From Bacillota bacterium (GTDB taxonomy: Bacteria; Bacillota; Clostridia; Christensenellales; SZUA-584), in NCBI GenBank assembly GCA_023460085.1, contig JAEWRI010000034.1, forward strand, positions 49,244 to 113,243: a DNA stretch of 64,000 nt. The letters run 5' to 3'. The notes beneath the pieces were generated by a model. The model had not been told where the DNA came from, made no database searches, and saw nothing but the letters and a program-made list of their open reading frames with translations. Made by a program: the position numbers and the translations under genes. This document shows, in pieces, positions 48,197 through 60,484 of this stretch. How positions within the stretch are numbered: the stretch's first letter is position 1; each line of letters begins with the position of its first letter.

Positions 48197-50494
48197 TTAT
48201 TCTTCTTCGTCCGTCTTCGGCGCTTCGGCTTTCTTTTCGTCCGGCCACTTCACGTCGTATTTCTTTTCAGCCGGGCGCGCTTCGTCGCGGCGGCCTTCAC
48301 TCCTGCGTCCGTCGCGGCGGTCGAAACCGCGCCGATCCCCGTCACGGCGGGGTTCACGGGGCCGGGAATCTTCCCGGCTTTCGGCATGCCCGTCGTCCTT
48401 CTTATCGCCTGGCAGCAGACCCTTGCGTGTCAGGTTTACACGGCCCTGCTTGTCGATTTCCACCACGCGCACGAGGATCTCGTCCCCGATGTTGACGACG
48501 TCTTCCACCTTCGCCACGTGTTCATTCGCCAGCTTGCTGATGTGCACGAGGCCGTCCTTGCCGGGCGCAAGCTCCACAAACGCGCCGAAGTTCATGATGC
48601 GCACGACCTTACCGAGATACACGTCGCCCACCTGAACGTCCTTGACGATGGCGTCGATCTGCGCCTTGGCACGGTTTGCCGCCTCCAGATCGGGCGATGT
48701 GATGAACACGCGGCCGTCGTCCTCGAGGTCGATCTTGACGCCCGTGTCAGCGATGATCTTGTTGATGACCTTGCCGCCCGAGCCGATAACCTCGCGGATC
48801 TTTTCCGGATCGATGGTGAACTGCATGATACGCGGCGCGAATTTGCTGAGCTCCGCACGCGGTTCTGCCAGCACGGCGACCATCTTGTCGAGTATGAACA
48901 GACGGCCGTCGCGTGCCTGCGCCAGTGCGCGTGTGAGAATCTCACGGTTGATGCCCTTTATCTTGATGTCCATCTGAATGGCGGTGATGCCCTTGCGCGT
49001 GCCCGCCACTTTGAAGTCCATGTCCCCGAAGAAGTCCTCGAGACCCTGAATGTCGGTCAGAATAGCGATGTTGCCTGTGCTGTCATCCTTGATGAGGCCC
49101 ATCGCGCAGCCCGCCACCGGGGCGCTGATAGGTACGCCCGCGTCCATCAGCGACAGCGTGCTCGCGCAGATGCTGGCCTGAGAGGTGGAGCCGTTGGAGC
49201 TGATGCACTCCGACACCGTGCGGATGGCATAGGGGAATTCCTGCTCGTCCGGAAGCACCGGCAGCAGCGCACGCTCTGCCAGCGCGCCGTGGCCGACTTC
49301 GCGGCGGCTCGTGCTGCGCATCATGCGCGCCTCGCCCGTGGAGTACGGCGGCATGTTGTAATGGTGCATGTAGCGCTTGAACTCTTCCTGATCGGTGAGG
49401 CCATCAAGCCGCTGTGCATCGCTGATGGCACCCAGCGTCGTCAGCGTCATGGCCTGGGTTTCGCCGCGGGTGAACACGGCGCTGCCGTGTGTGCGGGCGA
49501 AGACGCCCACCTCACACCAAATCGGGCGAATTTCAGCCATCGCGCGCCCGTCGGGACGGAGGCCCTTGTTGATGATCCGGTCGCGCACGATTTCCTTGCG
49601 CAGGCTGTACAGCGTATCCTCAATGTCTGCTTTCCCGCCGGGGAATTCTTCCGCGAAGTGCGCCTGCACGTCGGCGGAGACTTCCTCGGTGCGCTGCTCG
49701 CGCACCTTGCGCTCGAACGTATCCACGCTCCATGCCACCTTATCGTACGCATACTCGCGCACCTTGGCAGAGATGTCTTCGCTGGGAAGATGCAACGTAA
49801 TCTCCATCTTGGGCTTGCCCGCTTCCGCGGCGATGCCGTCGATGAACGCGATGATCTTCTTGATTTCGTCGTGCGCGAAGAGTATGGCGTTCAGCATTTC
49901 CTCTTCGGTCACCTCGTTGGCGCCCGCTTCCACCATCATGACCGCGTCACGCGTGCCGGAAACCGTAAGGTCGAGCACGCTTTTTTCGCGCTGTTTGTTG
50001 TCCGGGTTCAGTACGAACTCGCCGTCCACCATGCCCACCATGGCGGAGGCCGTGGGGCCCGCGAACGGAATGTCCGAAATGGACAGCGCCACAGACGAAC
50101 CTATCATGCCGTACACTGCCGGCGGAATGTCCGTATCAACGGACAGCACCGTGCAGACCACCTGCACGTCGTTGCGATACCCTTTGGGGAACAGAGGCCG
50201 GATGGGCCGGTCTATCAGTCTTGATGTCAGTATCGCTTTCTCGGAGGGACGGCCCTCCCGCTTGATGAAGCCTCCCGGAATTTTTCCGACGGAGTACATC
50301 TTCTCTTCAAACTCTACACTCAGCGGGAAGAAATCGATGCCTTCCCGCGCCTGCTTGGAGGCGGTAGCCGTAACCAGCACGGCGGTGTCTCCGCAGCGCA
50401 CGATGCAGCTGCCGTTGGCCTGCTGCGCGTACTTTCCCGTTTCGATCGTCAGCGTTCTGCCGGCGAGCTCCATTGTGAATACTTTGTGTTCCAT
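48197..50494 (-). CDS. pnp: Polyribonucleotide nucleotidyltransferase (PNPase)
   Basis: Phosphorolytic 3'-5' exoribonuclease, about 765 residues. It has two RNase PH-like domains (KYAQQANGSCIVRCGDTAVL and FTRGETQAMTLTTLG; catalytic GCAMGLIKD), a KH domain (VIGSGGKVINKIIADTG) and an S1 domain (VQVGDVYLGKVVRIMNFGAF). After the S1 domain comes an unusual ~65-residue tail very rich in Arg, Asp and Glu (RRDGDRRGFDRRDGRRSEGRR), ending in TDEEE. ATG 50494 has GGAG nine bases upstream and is preferred to ATG 50509. It is co-transcribed with rpsO, as in many bacteria. Confidence 0.96.
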   Translation of the reverse strand: MEHKVFTMELAGRTLTIETGKYAQQANGSCIVRCGDTAVLVTATASKQAREGIDFFPLSVEFEEKMYSVGKIPGGFIKREGRPSEKAILTSRLIDRPIRPLFPKGYRNDVQVVCTVLSVDTDIPPAVYGMIGSSVALSISDIPFAGPTASAMVGMVDGEFVLNPDNKQREKSVLDLTVSGTRDAVMMVEAGANEVTEEEMLNAILFAHDEIKKIIAFIDGIAAEAGKPKMEITLHLPSEDISAKVREYAYDKVAWSVDTFERKVREQRTEEVSADVQAHFAEEFPGGKADIEDTLYSLRKEIVRDRIINKGLRPDGRAMAEIRPIWCEVGVFARTHGSAVFTRGETQAMTLTTLGAISDAQRLDGLTDQEEFKRYMHHYNMPPYSTGEARMMRSTSRREVGHGALAERALLPVLPDEQEFPYAIRTVSECISSNGSTSQASICASTLSLMDAGVPISAPVAGCAMGLIKDDSTGNIAILTDIQGLEDFFGDMDFKVAGTRKGITAIQMDIKIKGINREILTRALAQARDGRLFILDKMVAVLAEPRAELSKFAPRIMQFTIDPEKIREVIGSGGKVINKIIADTGVKIDLEDDGRVFITSPDLEAANRAKAQIDAIVKDVQVGDVYLGKVVRIMNFGAFVELAPGKDGLVHISKLANEHVAKVEDVVNIGDEILVRVVEIDKQGRVNLTRKGLLPGDKKDDGHAESREDSRPREPRRDGDRRGFDRRDGRRSEGRRDEARPAEKKYDVKWPDEKKAEAPKTDEEE

Positions 50495-50600
50495 TTCGTT
50501 TTTCTCCATCCTTCCTTAACGCGGCTCCGCGCACCCTTGCGCGTACCGAGGGCGGCCTTTGGCCTGGCCCATAAACCGGAGGCAATATTTGCCGTGCCGG

Positions 50601-50630
50601 TACAAAGAATAGAGCGGTTTCCCGCTCTAT
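50601..50630 (-). terminator. Hairpin between rpsO and pnp
   Basis: On the minus strand ATAGAGCGG pairs with CCGCTCTAT around a GAAA tetraloop, followed by TTCTTTG. A second hairpin (GGCAAATATTGCC inside CCGG arms) lies just downstream. This may be a partial terminator or an RNase-processing site in the rpsO-pnp mRNA, as known in E. coli. Confidence 0.65.
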
Positions 50631-50638
50631 CCAACGTG

Positions 50639-50902
50639 TCATTTCCTCAGGTTTAAGTTCTTGAGCACTTCCCTGTAGCGTTCAATGTCCTTCTTCTTCA
50701 GGTAGTTCAGCAGCCCGCGCCGCTTGCCGACCATCATGAGCAGCCCGCGCCGCGAGTGATGATCCTTCGCGTGAATTTTGAGATGCTCGTTGAGGTGATT
50801 GATGCGCTCTGTCAGCAGCGCTATCTGCACCTCTGGAGAGCCCGTGTCGCCTGCCTGCAGCGCGAATTTGGTGATGATGCCCGACTTGGTTTCCTTATCC
50901 AT
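50639..50902 (-). CDS. rpsO: Ribosomal protein S15
   Basis: 87 residues, normal length. Signature segments are GSPEVQIALLTERINHLNEHLKIHAKDHHSRRGLL and VGKRRGLLNYLKKKDIERY. It binds 16S rRNA early in 30S assembly. GAGGAGGAA just before ATG 50902 fixes the start; upstream in-frame ATGs belong to promoter sequence. It is the first gene of the rpsO-pnp unit. Confidence 0.97.
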   Translation of the reverse strand: MDKETKSGIITKFALQAGDTGSPEVQIALLTERINHLNEHLKIHAKDHHSRRGLLMMVGKRRGLLNYLKKKDIERYREVLKNLNLRK

Positions 50903-50993
50903 GTTTTCCTCCTCAAGATTTAGCCCCGTGAACGATGAAAGGCGTTGGATATTCGCGCAAACAGCGTAAACGGTTGTTTTCAAGACAGCGACT

Positions 50994-51022
50994 ATCATAG
51001 CATACGCGTTTGAATTTGTAAA
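50994..51022 (-). promoter_or_regulatory. Sigma-A promoter of rpsO-pnp
   Basis: On the minus strand TTTACA (51017-51022), 17 bases, TATGAT (50994-50999), about 90 bases before the rpsO start. Confidence 0.65.
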
Positions 51023-51140
51023 CTATTTGCGTTAAACCGCCAAACAGACGCGCTGCTTACCTTCTATATTGCTCATTGACCGCTGATTTATACCGCCAAA
51101 GGCTTGACAGCATCGCTATAATAGAATAGGTAAGGATTCG

Positions 51141-51158
51141 GACGGTAAATTTACCGTC
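51141..51158. promoter_or_regulatory. Perfect 18-bp palindrome upstream of rpoB
   Basis: GACGGTAAATTTACCGTC is a perfect inverted repeat in the 411-base gap between rpsO and rpoB, about 35 bases before the rpoB promoter -35. A TATAAT box at 51116-51121 lies just before it. It could be an operator or a small hairpin. No T run follows. Confidence 0.4.
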
Positions 51159-51193
51159 GAGTGGGACAAAACGAAATTTATTGTAAAAGGATG

Positions 51194-51222
51194 TTGACAA
51201 GGGATTTCCCTTGTATTAATAT
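51194..51222 (+). promoter_or_regulatory. Sigma-A promoter of rpoBC
   Basis: Perfect TTGACA (51194-51199), 17 bases, TAATAT (51217-51222). The spacer contains the inverted repeat AAGGGATTTCCCTT. The leader before rpoB would be about 180 bases. The remaining sequence of this gap holds no gene I can support. Confidence 0.7.
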
Positions 51223-51409
51223 GTTATATTGCATTAACGTGCAAATAATAGGGGACGTGTCCCTATCGGAGTCTGGATGCAAAAAATTTTAACCCACGCC
51301 TCGGCACAAACACCGGTATAATTCCTCCATGATTTGGGAATGATCAGCGAGTGCCTGTATTATGAAAAATTCATAATTTCAACATAACAGGAGAGTGATT
51401 TTAAAGCTT

Positions 51410-54400
51410 ATGGTGCATGAAGTCAAAATCGGCAAGCGAAACAGGATGAGCTTCTCTAAAATTGAGGAAGTCCTCGATATGCCGGACCTGATCGAGATTC
51501 AAAAGGACTCATACAACTCTTTCCTTAAGGATGGTCTTCGTGAAGTACTGAACGATATCTCTCCGATCACCGACTACTCGGAAAATCTCATACTTGAATT
51601 CATCGACTACTACCTCGAGGATAAGCCCAAGTATGAGGTGGAGGAATGCAAGGAGCGCGATGTGAATTTCGCCGCGCCCCTCAAGGTTATCGTTCGTCTT
51701 TCCAACAAGGAGACGGGCGAGATGAAGGAGCAGGAAGTGTTCATGGGAGACTTCCCGCTGATGACCGAGAAGGGTACCTTCATCATCAACGGCGCGGAGC
51801 GCGTTATCGTCAGCCAGCTGGTGCGCAGCCCCGGCGTCTATTACGACATGGGCATCGACAAGTCGGGCAAGAAGCTCTATTCCGCGACGGTGATTCCGAA
51901 CCGCGGCGCGTGGCTGGAATACGAGACGGACAGCAACGACTGCTACTGGGTGCGCGTGGACAGGACGAGAAAGCTGCCCATGACGGTGCTGGTGCGCGCG
52001 ATGGGCCTCGGCACGGACCGCCAAATCTTCGATATGTTCGGCGACGAGGACTTCCTGCAGGCGACGCTGCGCAAGGACGGCGGACAGAGCGTGGAGGACG
52101 GCCTCATTGAGATTTACCGCAGGCTGCGTCCGGGCGAACCGCCCACGGTCGAAAGCGCAAAGCAGCTCATCGACTCGCTGTTTTTCGACCCGCGCCGCTA
52201 CGATCTAGCGCGCGTGGGCCGCTATAAGTTTAATAAGAAGCTTTCTATCGCGGGCCGTATCGAGGGCAAGAAGTGCGCCGAGAACGTGATCAGCGAAGAC
52301 GGCGAAGTGCTGGCCCAGAAGGGCGAGATCATTTCGCGCGCTTCGGCGGAAAAAATTGAACTGGCGGGCATCAACAGCGTCACCGTTATCGTGGGCGAGG
52401 TTGAGGTGAAGGTCGTGGGAAACAACTTCGTGCGCGTGGGCTCATTGCTGCCCTTCGACGCCGCCGAAGTGGGTATCAACGAAAAGGTTCACTTCCCGAC
52501 GTTCCGCGCGCTGCAGGAGCAGTACGGCAAGGACGAGAAGGAATTCAAAAAGCAGCTGAAGGCGCACATCGACGAGCTGATACCGCGCCACATTATCGTG
52601 GACGACGTGATGTCCTCGGTCAGCTACGAGATAGGGCTCAAGTACGGCATCGGCCGCACGGACGATATCGACCATCTGGGCAACCGCCGCCTGCGCAGCG
52701 TGGGCGAACTGCTGCAGAATCAGATTCGCGTGGGCCTCTCCCGGCTGGAGCGCGTGGTGCGCGAGCGCATGTCCATACAGGATATGGACGTCGCGACGCC
52801 TTCCAATCTGATCAACATCCGCCCGGTAACGGCGGCGATAAAGGAATTCTTCGGAAGCAGCCAGCTCTCGCAGTTCATGGATCAGACGAATCCGCTGGCA
52901 GAGCTGACGCACAAGCGCCGTCTCTCGGCCCTGGGGCCGGGCGGCCTCAACCGTGAGCGCGCTTCGTTCGATGTGCGCGACGTGCACCATACGCACTATG
53001 GACGCATGTGCCCGATAGAAACGCCTGAAGGCCCCAACATCGGCCTTATCGGCTCGCTGTCCACGTACGCGCGGATCAACGAGTACGGCTTTATTGAAGC
53101 ACCGTACCGCGTTATTGACAAACAAAAGCAGCTCATCACCGACGAGATCGTCTATCTCACGGCGGATGAGGAGGATAAATACGTGGTGGCGCAGGCCAAC
53201 GAGCCCATCGGGCCGGACGGCAACTTTGCGCGCCAGCGCGTTATGTCGCGCCGGATGGAGGAGATCGTCGAAGTGGCGCGCGAAGAGGTGGACCTGATGG
53301 ACGTTTCGCCCAAGCAGGTCGTCTCGGTCGCCACGGCGATGATACCGTTCCTCGAGAACGACGACGCCAACCGCGCGCTGATGGGTTCCAACATGCAGCG
53401 CCAGGCAGTTCCGCTCATTCGGCCCGAAGCGCCGATGATAGGCACCGGCATGGAGTACAAGGCCGCACGGGACTCGGGCGCGGTGTCGCTTGCCTATGAG
53501 GAAGGCGTGGTCAAGAGCGTTTCCGCGGATAAGGTGGTCGTTCAGGAGAAAGACCGGCTGCGTGAGTACAACCTGATCAAGTTCTCACGCTCCAACCAGG
53601 GCACATGCATCAACCAGTACCCCATCGTGAAGAGCGGCGAGAAGCTCGCAAAGGGCGACGCCATTGCCGACGGCCCCTCTACGGAGCAGGGCGAGCTGGC
53701 GCTCGGGCGCAATGTGCTCGTTGGCTTCATGACCTGGGAAGGTTACAACTACGAGGACGCCATACTCATCAGCGAGCGGCTGGTGCGTGACGACGTCTTT
53801 ACCTCGATCCATATTGAAGGCTACGAATGCGAAGCCCGCGATACCAAGCTGGGGCCGGAAGAGATTACGCGCGATATCCCCAACGTCGGCGAGGAGCCGC
53901 TGAAGGACCTCGACGAGCGCGGCATCATCCGCATCGGCGCGGAGGTGCGTGCGGGAGACATACTCGTCGGCAAGGTAACGCCCAAGGGTGAAACCGAGCT
54001 GACGGCGGAAGAGCGCCTGCTGCGCGCCATCTTCGGCGAGAAGGCCAGAGAAGTCCGCGATACCTCGCTGCGCGTACCGCACGGCGAAGAGGGTATCGTC
54101 GTGGACGTCAAGGTGTTCACGCGGGAGAACAAGGATGAGCTGACCGCGGGTGTCAACAAGCTTGTGCGGTGCTACATCGCACAGAAGCGCAAAATCTCCG
54201 TGGGAGACAAGATGGCGGGACGCCACGGCAACAAGGGCGTTATCTCGCGCATACTGCCGGTGGAGGATATGCCCTTCCTGCCGGACGGCACACCGCTGGA
54301 CATCGTTCTTAATCCGCTGGGCGTTCCTTCCCGTATGAACATCGGGCAGGTGCTCGAGGTTCACCTTGGCTACGTGGCCAAGGCGCTGGGCTGGCGCGTC

Positions 54401-55300
54401 GCCACCCCCGTCTTTGACGGCGCGACGGAGCGCGACATCATGAAGCTGTTCCGCGAGCAGGGGCTGGAAGAAGACGGCAAGATGGTGCTCTACGACGGCC
54501 GCAGCGGCGAACCGTTTGAGAACCGCGTGACGGTGGGATACATGTACATACTGAAGCTGCATCACCTGGTGGACGACAAGATCCACGCGCGGTCTACAGG
54601 CCCGTACTCGCTGGTTACGCAGCAGCCTTTGGGCGGCAAGGCGCAGTTCGGCGGGCAGCGCTTCGGAGAAATGGAAGTCTGGGCGCTCGAAGCCTACGGC
54701 GCGGCGAATACGCTGCAGGAGATTCTGACCGTCAAGTCAGACGACGTGGTGGGCCGCGTGAAGACGTACGAAGCCATCGTCAAGGGCGAAAACATCCCCG
54801 AACCGGGCGTGCCGGAGAGCTTCAAGGTGCTTATCAAGGAGATGCAGTCCTTGGCGCTGGACGTGAAGGTGCTGGGCGATGTGGGCGAGGAGATTCCGCT
54901 GCGTGAAAGCGTGGACGACGACTTAACCGGCCTCGAGGTCAACATTGAGGGCGTGGAGATGGAAACGGGCGAGAAGCGGCCTGCCGCCAAAAAGCGCCCG
55001 GTGGAAGACTTCTCCGACATCAGCTTCGACGAGCTGGACGTGCCGGAGCTGGACGATCTGGACGACATCGACGTGGACGAAGACGACGAGACGGAAGAGC
55101 CGGAGGCTTTAAAGAAGCCTGCGCATCCGCGCACCACGCCTGTTCCCAGCATTGAGGATGAGGACGACTTTGCGGATGAAGACTTCGATGACATCGATCT
55201 GGAGTCGCTGGACAGCCTCATCGACAGCGAGGCGGAGCACGAGGATGACGACGACGGCCTGTTCGACGATTACGACGACGACAACGACAGGGACGAATAA
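51410..55300 (+). CDS. rpoB: RNA polymerase beta subunit
   Basis: About 1296 residues. Conserved regions are visible throughout: GKRNRMSFSKIEEVLDMPDLIEIQ at the start, the rifampicin-binding pocket GSSQLSQFMDQTNPLAELTHKRRLSALGPGGL, NIGLIGSLSTYARINEYGF, GDKMAGRHGNKGV, and the C-terminal PLGGKAQFGGQRFGEMEVWALEAYGAA. Residues beyond about 1160 form an uncommon acidic tail rich in Asp and Glu. ATG 51410 matches the family start, but AGGAG is about 16 bases away; GTG 51395 lies too close to it. No rplJ or rplL precedes it. Confidence 0.96.
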   Translation: MVHEVKIGKRNRMSFSKIEEVLDMPDLIEIQKDSYNSFLKDGLREVLNDISPITDYSENLILEFIDYYLEDKPKYEVEECKERDVNFAAPLKVIVRLSNKETGEMKEQEVFMGDFPLMTEKGTFIINGAERVIVSQLVRSPGVYYDMGIDKSGKKLYSATVIPNRGAWLEYETDSNDCYWVRVDRTRKLPMTVLVRAMGLGTDRQIFDMFGDEDFLQATLRKDGGQSVEDGLIEIYRRLRPGEPPTVESAKQLIDSLFFDPRRYDLARVGRYKFNKKLSIAGRIEGKKCAENVISEDGEVLAQKGEIISRASAEKIELAGINSVTVIVGEVEVKVVGNNFVRVGSLLPFDAAEVGINEKVHFPTFRALQEQYGKDEKEFKKQLKAHIDELIPRHIIVDDVMSSVSYEIGLKYGIGRTDDIDHLGNRRLRSVGELLQNQIRVGLSRLERVVRERMSIQDMDVATPSNLINIRPVTAAIKEFFGSSQLSQFMDQTNPLAELTHKRRLSALGPGGLNRERASFDVRDVHHTHYGRMCPIETPEGPNIGLIGSLSTYARINEYGFIEAPYRVIDKQKQLITDEIVYLTADEEDKYVVAQANEPIGPDGNFARQRVMSRRMEEIVEVAREEVDLMDVSPKQVVSVATAMIPFLENDDANRALMGSNMQRQAVPLIRPEAPMIGTGMEYKAARDSGAVSLAYEEGVVKSVSADKVVVQEKDRLREYNLIKFSRSNQGTCINQYPIVKSGEKLAKGDAIADGPSTEQGELALGRNVLVGFMTWEGYNYEDAILISERLVRDDVFTSIHIEGYECEARDTKLGPEEITRDIPNVGEEPLKDLDERGIIRIGAEVRAGDILVGKVTPKGETELTAEERLLRAIFGEKAREVRDTSLRVPHGEEGIVVDVKVFTRENKDELTAGVNKLVRCYIAQKRKISVGDKMAGRHGNKGVISRILPVEDMPFLPDGTPLDIVLNPLGVPSRMNIGQVLEVHLGYVAKALGWRVATPVFDGATERDIMKLFREQGLEEDGKMVLYDGRSGEPFENRVTVGYMYILKLHHLVDDKIHARSTGPYSLVTQQPLGGKAQFGGQRFGEMEVWALEAYGAANTLQEILTVKSDDVVGRVKTYEAIVKGENIPEPGVPESFKVLIKEMQSLALDVKVLGDVGEEIPLRESVDDDLTGLEVNIEGVEMETGEKRPAAKKRPVEDFSDISFDELDVPELDDLDDIDVDEDDETEEPEALKKPAHPRTTPVPSIEDEDDFADEDFDDIDLESLDSLIDSEAEHEDDDDGLFDDYDDDNDRDE

Positions 55301-55338
55301 AAGTTTTTGGCTTTCAGATACGAGAGGAGAGGGATTCA

Positions 55339-58926
<3,588 letters not shown>

Positions 58927-58953
58927 ACGGCGGCAAAATAAGGGGGAGAGGTC

Positions 58954-59685
58954 ATGGCGAAAAACGAGAGCTGTCCTGTTACGGACAGCCTGCTGTGCAA
59001 ATGGCTGGACAAGGACTGCAAGGACTGTTACATCCACGCGATGAAGAAAGACGGCGAAGTGGACCAGATGGCCAAAAACTTCGACGTCACGCTCTCCCTG
59101 CTTCCCGCGGATTTTGACGCGCTTCAGGGAGATGAGTGCTGCTTCTGCAAAGGGGAGAAAAACGCGCGTGATGGCTATGCCATTGTAGATCTGGCGCACA
59201 TCGAGCCGGAATACAAGAAGGGCATGTTTTTCGGCTTTGGCAAGAGGGTTCGCCAGCGCATCGGCTCAATGATGCCCGTTTCGGTTTCGGTGTGCAAAAA
59301 GTGCCGCAGGGCGCTGCGCCTCATCGAAGCGATTAAGTGGCTGAGCATACTGGCGTTGTTCGCTGTTTCTCTGGGCCTGCTGATGGTTCCTTCCATCGGC
59401 GAGGCGATCAGCGCGGTGAGCCCGGCATTGCCCATCGGCGTGGTGCTGGTGGGTGCCGTTCTCGGGTACTTCCTCGGAAAGCTGCTGTCCGCGGCATATG
59501 TGAACGCGCAGAGCAGGCGTATGGTGTTCAACGTGTTCGATACCAAGGTGGGCGCAGAGATGAAGCAGCTGGGATGGTTTACGATTCAGGATGACGGTCA
59601 AGTGACGCGTGTGCTGTTTTCCCATAAGCCGTATACACGAAAGCTGGAAGATATTGGCTACCAGCCGGAAGAAAGCCAAATGTAA
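58954..59685 (+). CDS. Cys-rich, zinc-ribbon-like membrane protein, function unknown
   Basis: 243 residues. The first ~100 residues hold cysteines as ESCPVTDSLLCKWL, DCKDCYIHAM, DECCFCKGEKN and VCKKCRRAL; the last two pairs look like a split zinc ribbon. Two hydrophobic segments follow near 130-150 (LSILALFAVSLGLLMVP) and 160-180 (LPIGVVLVGAVLGYFLG), then a soluble C-terminus of about 60 residues. I do not recognise the family. GGGGGAGAGG before ATG 58954 is a strong ribosome binding site and it follows rpoC by 27 bases, so it is probably co-transcribed with RNA polymerase genes. Confidence 0.75.
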   Translation: MAKNESCPVTDSLLCKWLDKDCKDCYIHAMKKDGEVDQMAKNFDVTLSLLPADFDALQGDECCFCKGEKNARDGYAIVDLAHIEPEYKKGMFFGFGKRVRQRIGSMMPVSVSVCKKCRRALRLIEAIKWLSILALFAVSLGLLMVPSIGEAISAVSPALPIGVVLVGAVLGYFLGKLLSAAYVNAQSRRMVFNVFDTKVGAEMKQLGWFTIQDDGQVTRVLFSHKPYTRKLEDIGYQPEESQM

Positions 59686-59698
59686 AGCCATTGTTTGA

Positions 59699-59727
59699 TT
59701 GACAAGCGTTTTTCCGGATGGTAAAAT
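59699..59727 (+). promoter_or_regulatory. Sigma-A promoter of the str operon
   Basis: Perfect TTGACA (59699-59704), 17 bases, TAAAAT (59722-59727). It lies between the membrane protein gene and the L7Ae-family gene. Confidence 0.8.
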
Positions 59728-59770
59728 AGCACCGCTGTGCATTTTTCAGAGGCGCGACGGAGGAAAAGCA

Positions 59771-60028
59771 TTGAGCATGGTGGAGGAGCTTTCGCACCCC
59801 GAACAAAGGGTGGCGGGCCTGAAGCAGGTGCTGCGCTGCGCGCGGCTGGCGATGCTGGCCAGAGTGTATATTGCGCGCGATGCAGACGAGGATATCGTGA
59901 CGCGGGTGCGCACTGTGTGTGACAAACAGGGCATCGCTTTTGATATGACGCACACGATGCACCAGATAGGCAGCGCATGCGGTCTTGAAGTGGGCAGTGC
60001 GTGCGCGGGCGTGCTGAAGCGGCAATGA
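59771..60028 (+). CDS. L7Ae/L30e-family ribosomal protein (YbxF-like)
   Basis: 85 residues from TTG 59771. GLKQVLRCARLAMLARVYIARDADEDIV and QIGSACGLEVGSACAGVL are the family's RNA-binding and structural segments; members bind kink-turn RNAs. The position between rpoC and rpsL is the standard one for this small protein in Firmicutes. GGAGG at 59759-59763 is seven bases before the TTG. ATG 59777 is a second possible start. The frame opens upstream of the promoter but that part is not coding. Confidence 0.88.
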   Translation: MSMVEELSHPEQRVAGLKQVLRCARLAMLARVYIARDADEDIVTRVRTVCDKQGIAFDMTHTMHQIGSACGLEVGSACAGVLKRQ

Positions 60029-60050
60029 CCCCTCAAGGGTTGCGAGGGGT
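60028..60050 (+). promoter_or_regulatory. Hairpin in the rpsL leader
   Basis: ACCCCTC (60028-60034) pairs with GAGGGGT (60044-60050), overlapping the stop of the L7Ae-family gene and followed by TTCC. It may reduce read-through or protect the mRNA. Confidence 0.45.
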
Positions 60051-60093
60051 TTCCATATAGGAGTACGCAGGAAAGGAGGAAATGCATCAAGCT

Positions 60094-60468
60094 ATGCCAA
60101 CAATTAATCAATTAGTGAAGCATGGACGGGAAACGACGGCCATGAAGAGCGATTCGCCTATCCTGAAGGAATGCCCGCAGAAACGCGGCGTGTGCCTGAC
60201 GGTGAGGACGATGACTCCGAAGAAGCCGAATTCCGCCCTGCGTAAAATCGCAAGGGTTCGCCTGGTAAACGGTATGGAAGGTACGGCGTACATTCCGGGC
60301 ATCGGCCACAACCTGCAGGAGCACTCTGTGGTGCTTATCAGGGGCGGCAGGGTGAAGGATCTGCCGGGCGTAAGATATCATATCGTGCGCGGCGCGCTGG
60401 ACAGCGCGGGTGTGACGAACAGAAAACAGGGGCGCAGCAAGTACGGCGCCAAACGTCCCAAAAAGTAA
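60094..60468 (+). CDS. rpsL: Ribosomal protein S12
   Basis: 124 residues, with MPTINQLVKHGRE at the start, CPQKRGVCLTVRTMTPKKPNSALRK, and GGRVKDLPGVRYHIVRG, where the lysines linked to streptomycin resistance in other species are the usual Lys. It lies in the 30S decoding centre. AGGAGG at 60074-60079 is only two bases from an in-frame ATG at 60082 and 14 from ATG 60094; I choose 60094 by family similarity. The next gene, rpsG, follows after 16 bases. Confidence 0.95.
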   Translation: MPTINQLVKHGRETTAMKSDSPILKECPQKRGVCLTVRTMTPKKPNSALRKIARVRLVNGMEGTAYIPGIGHNLQEHSVVLIRGGRVKDLPGVRYHIVRGALDSAGVTNRKQGRSKYGAKRPKK

Positions 60469-60484
60469 TTGAGGAGGAGAAACC

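Noticed and set aside
48386..50224. 612-codon plus-strand open frame
   Set aside because: Antisense to pnp, rich in His and Arg, with no ribosome binding site or family.
51100..51125. Promoter formed by TTGACA at 51103 and TATAAT at 51116
   Set aside because: Only seven bases separate the boxes, far too close for one promoter.
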